Assembly: GCA_947174455.1 (NCBI GenBank)
Contig: CAMWIZ010000030.1
Location: 1-8,107 of the forward strand
From: an uncultured Clostridia bacterium
GTDB taxonomy: Bacteria > Bacillota > Clostridia > Oscillospirales > Acutalibacteraceae
Reading direction: 5' to 3'
Length of the DNA: 8,107 bases
Part shown: piece by piece, positions 1 through 5,920 of the stretch
Numbering within the stretch: the stretch's first letter is position 1
Layout: each line of letters starts with the position of its first letter
Position numbers and translations under genes: made by a program
The notes under the pieces: generated by a model
Told to the model about the DNA's origin: nothing
What the model saw: the letters and a program-made list of their open reading frames with translations, nothing else
The model's database searches: none

Positions 1-721
1 ATACCCTATTGCGGAGATTGTCCTTTGCCCGACAACGGTGCAGGGCGAAAAAGCTGCGGCTCAACTTACAAAGGCTGTTAAAAGCCTAAGTGCCGTGTCG
101 GATATTGATGTAATTATTATCGGCAGGGGCGGCGGTTCCTTTGAAGATTTAAACTGCTTTAACGATGAGAATTTAGTAAGAGAAATTTACAAATCGGAGA
201 AACCCATAATTTCCGCTGTCGGTCATGAAACTGACTTTACATTGTGCGATTTTGTTTCGGACGTTCGTGCCCCAACACCGTCGGCAGCAGCCGAGCTTGC
301 AGTTCCTAATGTTGTACAAGTGCTTGGCGAACTTCGGGAAACTTACCTGTATATGCAAAATATTGCGGAGTCACGTTTTGATACTGAGCTTGCGGATATT
401 GAACGTTTGCGTACAGGTATTAGCGTAAAGAAAGCCATGGATAGCTTAGAGTCTGACAAGGACAGCATTGAAAGTATTTTTCAGCGAATTAAAGGTCAGG
501 TATCCAACTACATAAGTATGGAAAAACTTTTTACGGATAACTTGGCCGATAAAATCAGCAATTTAAGTCCGATTAACACCCTGAAGCGAGGCTATGCCTG
601 TGTAACAAAAAACGGCAGTTCTGTCAATGGTGTTTACGATGTAGCTTGTGGTGACATATTGAATGTACATATGTCGGACGGTGTGATTAAATGTACGGTT
701 GACGAAGTAAAAAACGGTTGA
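1..721 (+). CDS. xseA: Exodeoxyribonuclease VII large subunit, C-terminal part (5' end outside window)
   Basis: This is the catalytic large subunit of exonuclease VII, a cytoplasmic nuclease that degrades single-stranded DNA into oligonucleotides together with several XseB subunits. The reading frame is open from the first base (first full codon at 2) to TGA at 719-721, giving 239 visible residues, so about the first 40% of the usual 400-450 residue protein is missing. A GTG at 38 is internal: the residues before it (YPIAEIVLCPTTVQG) already match the family. Visible hallmarks, numbered from the first full codon, are GRGGGSFEDL at 41-50, SAVGHETD at 71-78 and the RAPTPSAAAE block at 89-98. 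A helical, probably coiled-coil segment follows, and then the C-terminal SPINTLKRGYA motif that precedes the small terminal beta domain. xseB starts 15 bases downstream, the usual pairing. Identity is certain; only the start is unknown. Confidence 0.97.
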   Translation, partial: YPIAEIVLCPTTVQGEKAAAQLTKAVKSLSAVSDIDVIIIGRGGGSFEDLNCFNDENLVREIYKSEKPIISAVGHETDFTLCDFVSDVRAPTPSAAAELAVPNVVQVLGELRETYLYMQNIAESRFDTELADIERLRTGISVKKAMDSLESDKDSIESIFQRIKGQVSNYISMEKLFTDNLADKISNLSPINTLKRGYACVTKNGSSVNGVYDVACGDILNVHMSDGVIKCTVDEVKNG

Positions 722-736
722 TTTGGAGATAATTAT

Positions 737-940
737 ATGAAAGAATATAAAACTTATGAATCTGCAAAAAAAAGGCTGGAGGAAATAGCATCAAAGCTTG
801 AGGATAGGGAATTGTCACTTGATAAAATGATAGAGCTTTATGAAGAGGGTGCAAGGCTGGTCGGCTTTTGTTATGAGAAGCTCAGCAGGGCGGAATTGAA
901 ACTCTCCCAAATTTCTTTGGACGACGATATAGAGGAATAA
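737..940 (+). CDS. xseB: Exodeoxyribonuclease VII small subunit
   Basis: This is the small helical subunit of exonuclease VII; several copies bind the coiled-coil region of XseA and are needed for activity. The protein has 67 residues, normal for a family of roughly 60-85. It shows the family pattern: YESAKKRLEEIASKLEDREL near the N terminus, SLDKMIELYEEG at about 27-38, then the second helix with CYEKLSRAELKL. It has no signal peptide or membrane segment. The ATG at 737 has a GGAG SD at 725-728 with eight bases of spacing. The gene follows xseA by 15 bases, and its last codons contain the SD of ispA (GAGG at 932-935), so the two are probably translationally linked. An A8 run at 766-773 encodes Lys-Lys and is a possible slippage site. 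Confidence 0.95.
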   Translation: MKEYKTYESAKKRLEEIASKLEDRELSLDKMIELYEEGARLVGFCYEKLSRAELKLSQISLDDDIEE

Positions 941-942
941 GA

Positions 943-1815
943 ATGAACAACAAATATTTGAACATCATAGAAGAATACTTACCTACACTGCTGCCGAGTG
1001 ATGACTGCCTTGAAGGCAGTGTTGTAAGATCAATGAAATACAGCTTGCTTGCATCGGGGAAACGAATAAGGCCAACGTTGCTTTTAGCGTTTTGTGAAAT
1101 ATGCGGCGGTGCTGTTTCGTCTGCATTGCCCTTTGCCTGTTCTGTAGAAATGATACACGCATATTCGCTTATACATGATGACCTGCCCTGCATGGATGAT
1201 GATGACCTACGCAGGGGCAGACCGTCTAATCATAAGGTTTTTGGTGAGAGTACTGCGTTGCTTGCAGGTGACGCACTTCAAGCACTTGCGTACCAAACAA
1301 TGCTTTCTGATACATCGCTTAAAGATTTTGGTGTAAATGCCGCAAAAGCTGCGGCGGTTCTTTCAAGAGCAAGCGGTGCAACAGGTATGGTGGGCGGTCA
1401 GGTCATAGACCTTGAAACAGAGGGAAAGGACCCCTCTTTAGATGTAATAAAAGAAATGTATTTAAAGAAAACCGGTCAGCTTATAAAGGCACCTTGCCTT
1501 ATGGGGTGTATTCTTTCGGGAGCAGATGATGATAAGCTGAAGGCTGCTGAGTCTTATGCGGAGAATATCGGTTTGGCTTTTCAAATTGTCGATGATATTC
1601 TTGATATCACATCTGATGAAAAAACACTTGGCAAGCCAATCGGAAGCGATGCCGAGAACAAAAAAGTAAATTACGTCACAAAACTTGGAATAGATAAGTC
1701 AAAAAAAATAGTTGCCGACCTCACTAAGGAGGCAATTAACAGTTTAGTTGTGTTTGAAAATGATACAGACTTTTTAAAACAGCTTGCTAACAGTCTTTCC
1801 GAGCGTTTGTATTAA
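943..1815 (+). CDS. ispA: Polyprenyl synthetase, probable (2E,6E)-farnesyl diphosphate synthase
   Basis: This enzyme condenses isopentenyl diphosphate with dimethylallyl and then geranyl diphosphate, giving farnesyl diphosphate for undecaprenyl phosphate and other prenyl products. The 290-residue protein has the usual length and an all-helical isoprenoid synthase fold. GKRIRP lies at 39-44. The first aspartate-rich motif is DDLPCMD at 79-85, with the four-residue spacing of bacterial short-chain enzymes, and is followed by DDDLRRGRPS. The second is DDILD at 217-221. Tyr74, five residues before the first motif (HAYSLIHDD, as in E. coli IspA), predicts a C15 product; this is inference from family rules. 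The start is ATG at 943, two bases after the xseB stop, with its SD inside xseB. The next gene, dxs, feeds the same pathway. A perfect short inverted repeat lies within codons 21-26. Confidence 0.95.
   Translation: MNNKYLNIIEEYLPTLLPSDDCLEGSVVRSMKYSLLASGKRIRPTLLLAFCEICGGAVSSALPFACSVEMIHAYSLIHDDLPCMDDDDLRRGRPSNHKVFGESTALLAGDALQALAYQTMLSDTSLKDFGVNAAKAAAVLSRASGATGMVGGQVIDLETEGKDPSLDVIKEMYLKKTGQLIKAPCLMGCILSGADDDKLKAAESYAENIGLAFQIVDDILDITSDEKTLGKPIGSDAENKKVNYVTKLGIDKSKKIVADLTKEAINSLVVFENDTDFLKQLANSLSERLY
1004..1020 (+). repeat. Perfect inverted repeat (hairpin) early in ispA
   Basis: ACTGCCTT and AAGGCAGT flank a single central G, so all eight arm positions pair. As RNA this would most plausibly fold as a 6-bp GC-rich stem (ACTGCC/GGCAGT) with a TTGAA loop, about 60 bases downstream of the ispA start. 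It lies inside codons for Asp-Cys-Leu-Glu-Gly-Ser. It is not a terminator because no T-run follows. Any role in translation or mRNA stability is speculative, and coincidence is possible. Confidence 0.5.
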
Positions 1816-1819
1816 AGGA
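1814..1819 (+). promoter_or_regulatory. Ribosome binding site that favours the TTG start of dxs
   Basis: AAAGGA overlaps the ispA stop codon and lies ten bases before TTG 1830. The alternative ATG at 1836 would be sixteen bases away, with no better SD nearby. The spacing therefore favours TTG 1830, although ten bases is already slightly long, so the ATG remains possible. Confidence 0.55.
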
Positions 1820-1829
1820 CTGACAAGAA

Positions 1830-3686
1830 TTGAGTATGTCATCTTATGAATATTTAGATAAAATCAACTCTCCAAGCGATCTGAAAAAGCTGTCGGTAGG
1901 CGAGCTTGAGATTCTCTGCGGTGAAATACGGGATATGCTGATATCCACAGTTTCCCAAAACGGTGGTCATCTCTCTCCCAATTTGGGTACAGTGGAGCTA
2001 ACCGTTGCCATGCATTATGTTTATGATACACCAAATGATAAATTTATTTGGGACGTTGGTCATCAAAGCTACACGCATAAGCTTCTTACAGGCAGACGTG
2101 ACAAGCTGTCAACAATAAGGAAAAAGGGCGGTATTTCGGGTTTTCCAAAAAGGAACGAAAGCGAGTATGATGCCTTTAATGTCGGTCACAGCAGCACGTC
2201 AATATCCGCTGCATACGGCATTGCCCGTGCAAGAGCAATTAAGGGTGAAAAGGGCAGAACCGTTGCAATTATAGGTGACGGTGCGTTAACAGGTGGATTG
2301 GCTTACGAGGGATTAAACAATGCAGGTAGATTTGATAAGAATTTTACGGTTATTCTCAATGACAATAAAATGTCGATTTCAAGAAACGTTGGGTCTATTG
2401 CACAGTACTTAACTCATATAAGGATACGTCCCGGTTATATCAAAACTAAAAAAATTGTTGAGAAAATCCTGCTGCATACTCCTGTTATAGGAAATCCCAT
2501 AAGAAAGCTTCTGCTGAACTCAAAGTCAAAACTGAGGGTTTCGGTTTACAGAAATACTATTTTTGAGGATTTGGGTTTTGTTTATTACGGACCTGTAGAC
2601 GGTCATGATTTGAATAAGCTTATTCACGCACTTAATGCAACAAAAAATGTAAAAGAACCTGTCCTGCTCCATGTTGTAACAAAGAAGGGTAAGGGATACC
2701 AATATGCAGAGCAAGATCCGAAATCGTTTCACGGTGTTCCCAGTTTTGATATAGAAAGCGGTGAGCCGTATTCCAACAGCAAGGGTTTTTCCGCACATTT
2801 TGGGGATGTGCTTTGTGATATTGCGAAAAATGACGAGAGAATATGTGCAATAACCGCAGCCATGAAGCTTGGTACGGGTCTTAATGCTTTTTCTCGGAAT
2901 TACAAGGAACGTTTTTTTGATGTTGGAATAGCCGAAGAACACGCAGTTACTTTTGCAGCAGGAATTGCAACCGAGGGAATGATACCTGTGTTTGCTGTTT
3001 ATTCTTCTTTTTTGCAGAGAGCTTACGACCAAATCGTGCATGATGCAGCGGCACAGTCCCTGCATATAGTGCTTGCCGTTGACCGTGCGGGAATTGTTGG
3101 TGAGGACGGCGAAACTCATCAGGGAGTATTTGACGTTGCTATGCTCAACAGTATTCCTAATGTTACAATATTCTCACCGTGCTATTTTGATGAATTATCT
3201 GAGGTTATGAATAAGGCGATTTATGAATGTGATAATGTGGTTGCGGTTAGATATCCAAGAGGAGGAGAGCCGTATAAGCCAAGTGGTATGCAAAATCATG
3301 ATTCCTACTCAATTTTAGGTGACGGAAAAGACGCACTGATAGTAACATACGGACGAACCTATGCGTATGCTGCCCAAGCGCTGGAGATACTAAAGAGCAA
3401 GAATAATAATGTAACGGTGCTGAAGCTTAACCGAATCAGACCCATTCCCAATGAAGCTGTGGATTTTGCGGTTGATTTCAAAAAGGTGTATTTTTTTGAA
3501 GAAGGCATGGAAACGGGTGGCATAGGAGAGCTGTTTTGTTATGAATTGCAAAAGCGTGGATTTAGCGGCAGCTATGATTTAACTGCAATAAAAAATAAAT
3601 TTGTTTGTCAGTCAACAGTGAATGAAGCACTTGAGGAACTTAATCTGGACTGCTGCGGCATAGTTAATAAGCTGACGTGGAATTAA
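1830..3686 (+). CDS. dxs: 1-deoxy-D-xylulose-5-phosphate synthase
   Basis: This thiamine-diphosphate enzyme condenses pyruvate with glyceraldehyde 3-phosphate to make 1-deoxy-D-xylulose 5-phosphate. It is the first step of the MEP pathway and also feeds thiamine and pyridoxal synthesis. The 618-residue length is typical. The N-terminal domain shows GGHLSPNLG (His47) and the diphosphate/Mg site GDGALTGG at 149-156 with NDNKMSIS at 177-184. GPVDGHD lies at 254-260. The pyrimidine domain carries the cofactor-activating glutamate in GIAEEHAVTFAAG (Glu369), then YSSFLQRAYDQ, DRAGIVGEDGETHQG and RYPRG. A transketolase C-terminal domain follows from about 500 (VTYGR, FFEEG). The TTG start at 1830 is preferred for SD spacing; ATG at 1836 would remove only two residues. 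The gene lies 14 bases after ispA, which uses isoprenoid units made from its product. Confidence 0.97.
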   Translation: MSMSSYEYLDKINSPSDLKKLSVGELEILCGEIRDMLISTVSQNGGHLSPNLGTVELTVAMHYVYDTPNDKFIWDVGHQSYTHKLLTGRRDKLSTIRKKGGISGFPKRNESEYDAFNVGHSSTSISAAYGIARARAIKGEKGRTVAIIGDGALTGGLAYEGLNNAGRFDKNFTVILNDNKMSISRNVGSIAQYLTHIRIRPGYIKTKKIVEKILLHTPVIGNPIRKLLLNSKSKLRVSVYRNTIFEDLGFVYYGPVDGHDLNKLIHALNATKNVKEPVLLHVVTKKGKGYQYAEQDPKSFHGVPSFDIESGEPYSNSKGFSAHFGDVLCDIAKNDERICAITAAMKLGTGLNAFSRNYKERFFDVGIAEEHAVTFAAGIATEGMIPVFAVYSSFLQRAYDQIVHDAAAQSLHIVLAVDRAGIVGEDGETHQGVFDVAMLNSIPNVTIFSPCYFDELSEVMNKAIYECDNVVAVRYPRGGEPYKPSGMQNHDSYSILGDGKDALIVTYGRTYAYAAQALEILKSKNNNVTVLKLNRIRPIPNEAVDFAVDFKKVYFFEEGMETGGIGELFCYELQKRGFSGSYDLTAIKNKFVCQSTVNEALEELNLDCCGIVNKLTWN

Positions 3687-3763
3687 ATTGAGTCGTTGAA
3701 TTATTATAATTTCATTGATTTATAGGTAGATTGATAGATATAACGGTAATTTGGGGTGATATT
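3687..3763 (+). promoter_or_regulatory. AT-rich dxs-tlyA gap with palindrome and possible weak promoter
   Basis: This is the largest non-coding gap in the window. It holds a 13-base palindrome, AATTAT-T-ATAATT, at 3699-3711. The palindrome overlaps a perfect TATAAT hexamer at 3705-3710. No -35 box sits at standard spacing: TTGAGT at 3688 is only eleven bases upstream, and ATTAAA at 3682 is poor. There is no GC-rich stem with a T-run, so it is not an intrinsic terminator. A weak internal promoter or an operator is possible, but AT-rich spacers produce such motifs by chance. Confidence 0.25.
3753..3760 (+). promoter_or_regulatory. Ribosome binding site that fixes the tlyA start
   Basis: GGGGTGAT ends three bases before TTG 3764. 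Its GGTGAT part matches the 3' half of the AGGAGGTGAT anti-SD complement, and measured from the GG core the spacing is seven bases. No comparable site precedes the upstream in-frame TTG at 3731, so TTG 3764 is chosen. Confidence 0.75.
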
Positions 3764-4570
3764 TTGGCAGAGAAAAAGAGATTGGATGTTATGCTTTTTG
3801 AAAAAGGCTTGGCAGAAAGCAGAGAAAAGGCGAAAGCTATAATTATGTCGGGAATTGTATATGTAGATAATCAAAAGTCCGACAAACCGGGTACGTGCTA
3901 CCCTGACGGTGTTAACATTGAGGTAAGAGGAAATACTCTGAGATATGTCAGCCGTGGGGGTTTGAAGCTTGAGAAAGCGATAGATGTTTTTGATATAGAC
4001 CTTAGGGATTTTGTATGTATGGATATCGGTGCGTCACACGGTGGCTTTACGGATTGTATGCTGCAAAATAACGCCAAAAAAGTTTATTCCATTGATGTTG
4101 GATATGGGCAGCTTGTTTGGAAGCTTCGTAATGATGAGCGTGTGGTAAACCTTGAACGCACAAATTTCCGCTATGCAACAGAGGAGCAAATACCCGAGCC
4201 CGTTGATTTTTTCAGTGTTGATGTGTCCTTTATTTCATTAAAGCTCATTCTTCCCGTAGCACATAAATTTTTAAAGGACGGCTGCCGTGCTGTATGCTTG
4301 ATTAAACCGCAGTTTGAGGCAGGGAAAGAAAACGTTGGCAAAAAAGGTGTTGTGCGTGACCCTAAAATTCATTCCGATGTCATCAATGGGGTTATTGATT
4401 TCGCACTTCAAAACGGGTTCTCAGCAATAGGTTTGGATTTTTCGCCTATTAAAGGGCCGGAGGGCAACATAGAATACTTACTGTATCTTGAAAAATCTTC
4501 AACCCCAATACTTAGTGTAAATGTTGACGCAGCAGAGCTTGTTAAGCGTTCGCACGAAAAACTTGATTAA
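3764..4570 (+). CDS. tlyA: TlyA family rRNA (cytidine-2'-O)-methyltransferase (S4 + FtsJ domains)
   Basis: TlyA proteins, once called hemolysin A, are S-adenosylmethionine-dependent 2'-O-methyltransferases. In mycobacteria they modify C1409 of 16S and C1920 of 23S rRNA and so confer capreomycin sensitivity. From TTG 3764 the protein has 268 residues. An S4 RNA-binding domain covers about 1-62 (KKRLDVMLFEKGLAESREKA). The Rossmann-fold methyltransferase domain follows, with SAM-binding motif MDIGASHGGFT at 86-96. A catalytic tetrad is visible as Lys68, Asp153 (VDVSF), Lys181 (LIKPQFE) and Glu237 (GNIEY), offset by one from the tetrad I recall for M. tuberculosis TlyA. Haemolysin activity need not be assumed. 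An upstream TTG at 3731 would add eleven residues unlike the family and lacks an SD. The gene sits in its usual Firmicutes place between dxs and nadK. Confidence 0.94.
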   Translation: MAEKKRLDVMLFEKGLAESREKAKAIIMSGIVYVDNQKSDKPGTCYPDGVNIEVRGNTLRYVSRGGLKLEKAIDVFDIDLRDFVCMDIGASHGGFTDCMLQNNAKKVYSIDVGYGQLVWKLRNDERVVNLERTNFRYATEEQIPEPVDFFSVDVSFISLKLILPVAHKFLKDGCRAVCLIKPQFEAGKENVGKKGVVRDPKIHSDVINGVIDFALQNGFSAIGLDFSPIKGPEGNIEYLLYLEKSSTPILSVNVDAAELVKRSHEKLD

Positions 4571-4576
4571 AAAATC

Positions 4577-4582
4577 GGTGAT
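4577..4582 (+). promoter_or_regulatory. Ribosome binding site that fixes the nadK start
   Basis: GGTGAT lies four bases before ATG 4587, almost the same arrangement as at tlyA. It excludes both an in-frame ATG at 4521, inside tlyA, and an in-frame GTG at 4578, which overlaps the site itself. Confidence 0.75.
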
Positions 4583-4586
4583 TGCT

Positions 4587-5447
4587 ATGAAAATTGCGAT
4601 TATTCCAAATTCAGACAAACCAAAGGCTTTGGAATATGCCCAAAATATAGTCGAGGTTATGCACAGGCATGACGTTACATTCTGTATACCGTCAGCATTT
4701 GCAGACAGGTTCGATTCCTCCTACAATATTGAATACTGTAACACAAATTCAGAGCTTACTGCCGCAGGGGATATGATTATTGCAGTAGGCGGGGACGGAA
4801 CTATTATTCATGCCGCAAAGCATGCAGCGGAGCAGCACAAGCCTGTGCTGGGCGTCAACTGTGGCAGAATAGGGTTTGTGGCAAATCTTGAGCCTGCCGA
4901 AATAAATCTTCTTGAAAGACTCTTTACAGGTGACTTTCAGATTGATGAACGCATGATGCTTGAAATCAATATAGTTAAAGACGGTCAAAAGAGTTCTTTT
5001 TACGCCCTGAATGAAGTAACTGTTACAAGGGGGTCTTTATCCAGAATGATTGAGCTTAGTGTTGCTTTAAACGACGAATTTATAAATAACTATAGAGCAG
5101 ACGGACTTATTCTGTCAACACCTACAGGCTCAACTGCGTACTCACTTTCAGCAGGCGGTCCGGTTATTGAACCGCATATGAAGTGTATTTTGCTTACCCC
5201 AATTTGTCCTCAGTCACTTTCGTCACGCTCCGTTCTATTTGCAGATGATTCCCATATTACGGTAACTCCGATAATGGGAGATGACAACGACATTTTTGTT
5301 ACCGTTGACGGAATCAAGTCGGTTAAACTTGAACAGGGCGATTGCGTAAGCGTAAAGAAGTCAGGTATTACAGCCAATTTTATAAAGCTTAATCAAAAGA
5401 ATTTTTACAGAATATTGAACGATAAGCTTAGCGAGAGGAGGAAGTAA
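4587..5447 (+). CDS. nadK: NAD kinase (ATP/polyphosphate-dependent)
   Basis: This cytoplasmic enzyme phosphorylates NAD+ at the 2'-hydroxyl of the adenosine ribose to make NADP+, the source of NADPH. From ATG 4587 the protein has 286 residues, normal for bacterial NadK. The opening MKIAIIPNSDKP begins the first Rossmann strand. The kinase GGDGT motif is at 68-72 and the NAD-contacting Asn-Glu pair at 142-143. The glycine-rich signature ADGLILSTPTGSTAYSLSAG spans 171-190, followed by LTPICPQSLSSR at 202-213, where many homologues have His instead of Gln208. A beta-rich C-terminal domain ends the protein (VTVDG at 238-242). The longer in-frame start at 4521 would overlap tlyA and give a non-family N-terminus. 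The gene follows tlyA by 16 bases and precedes argR by two, so it is almost certainly co-transcribed. Confidence 0.96.
   Translation: MKIAIIPNSDKPKALEYAQNIVEVMHRHDVTFCIPSAFADRFDSSYNIEYCNTNSELTAAGDMIIAVGGDGTIIHAAKHAAEQHKPVLGVNCGRIGFVANLEPAEINLLERLFTGDFQIDERMMLEINIVKDGQKSSFYALNEVTVTRGSLSRMIELSVALNDEFINNYRADGLILSTPTGSTAYSLSAGGPVIEPHMKCILLTPICPQSLSSRSVLFADDSHITVTPIMGDDNDIFVTVDGIKSVKLEQGDCVSVKKSGITANFIKLNQKNFYRILNDKLSERRK
5436..5441 (+). promoter_or_regulatory. Consensus Shine-Dalgarno of argR
   Basis: AGGAGG lies within the last codons of nadK, eight bases before TTG 5450. It is the only perfect SD core in the window. It supports the TTG start and suggests that translation of argR is coupled to the end of nadK. 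Confidence 0.85.
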
Positions 5448-5449
5448 AT

Positions 5450-5899
5450 TTGAAAAAGGGACGACATTCAAAAATAATCGAGTTAATTCGAACAAATGAA
5501 ATAAGCACCCAAGACGAACTTCTTTTGCGGCTCAAAGACAGCGGCCACAATGTAACTCAGGCAACGGTGTCAAGGGATATTAAGGAATTAAACTTAATTA
5601 AGCTTATGTCAAAAAGCGGAAAGTACTGTTATGCCACATCCTCGTCAAAGCCTTCAGACGTAAAGTCTAATTTAGTACCCCTCTTTTCAAGTTCTGTGGT
5701 ATCTGTTGAATATGCACAGAATTTAGTGGTAATAAAAACCGTTCCCGGTATGGCACAGGCGGTTTGCACATCCATTGATGCAGCAAATTTTGAAGAAATT
5801 ATTGGCTCGATAGCAGGTGATGACACAATTTTTTTGGCTGCCAAAAGTACGGAAACGGCAATAAGTGTTTCGTCAAAATTAAAGGTTATGTCATATTGA
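5450..5899 (+). CDS. argR: Arginine repressor
   Basis: ArgR/AhrC is a hexameric transcription factor that binds ARG-box palindromes when loaded with L-arginine. It represses arginine biosynthesis genes and, in some species, activates catabolic ones. The 149-residue length is typical. Residues 1-65 form the winged helix-turn-helix domain, with recognition helix NVTQATVSRDIKEL at 34-47. A linker leads to the C-terminal oligomerisation and arginine-binding domain, with VIKTVPGMAQAV at 94-105 and GSIAGDDT at 119-126; the Asp-Asp pair 124-125 contacts arginine in homologues. The start is TTG 5450, backed by a perfect SD. The gene begins two bases after nadK and ends 21 bases before recN, the conserved Firmicutes position. 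No arginine genes are present, so it probably acts elsewhere on the chromosome. I see no clear ARG box in the window. Confidence 0.96.
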   Translation: MKKGRHSKIIELIRTNEISTQDELLLRLKDSGHNVTQATVSRDIKELNLIKLMSKSGKYCYATSSSKPSDVKSNLVPLFSSSVVSVEYAQNLVVIKTVPGMAQAVCTSIDAANFEEIIGSIAGDDTIFLAAKSTETAISVSSKLKVMSY

Positions 5900-5920
5900 C
5901 AAAGGGTACAGGGTGTTGGT

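Noticed and set aside
38..40. GTG as a start codon for xseA
   Set aside because: The frame is open upstream to the window edge, and the residues before it match XseA, so the gene is simply cut by the window.
2526..3119. Long minus-strand open frame of 197 codons opposite dxs
   Set aside because: It lies wholly antisense to a certain gene with strong protein conservation. Its translation is rich in Cys, Lys and Ile with no recognisable motif, and it is a by-product of dxs codon use.
3697..3714. ARG box for autoregulation before tlyA
   Set aside because: The TGAAT and TTTCA halves are eight bases apart and one is imperfect, against a four-base spacer in the known consensus. It is kept only as a weak part of the palindrome finding.
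3731..3763. Upstream TTG start for tlyA
   Set aside because: The added eleven residues are not family-like and no SD precedes it. TTG 3764 has a strong SD and gives the normal length.
4521..4586. Extended N-terminus of nadK starting inside tlyA
   Set aside because: It overlaps the tlyA end, has no SD, and adds residues unlike NadK. ATG 4587 has a GGTGAT site and a family-like start.
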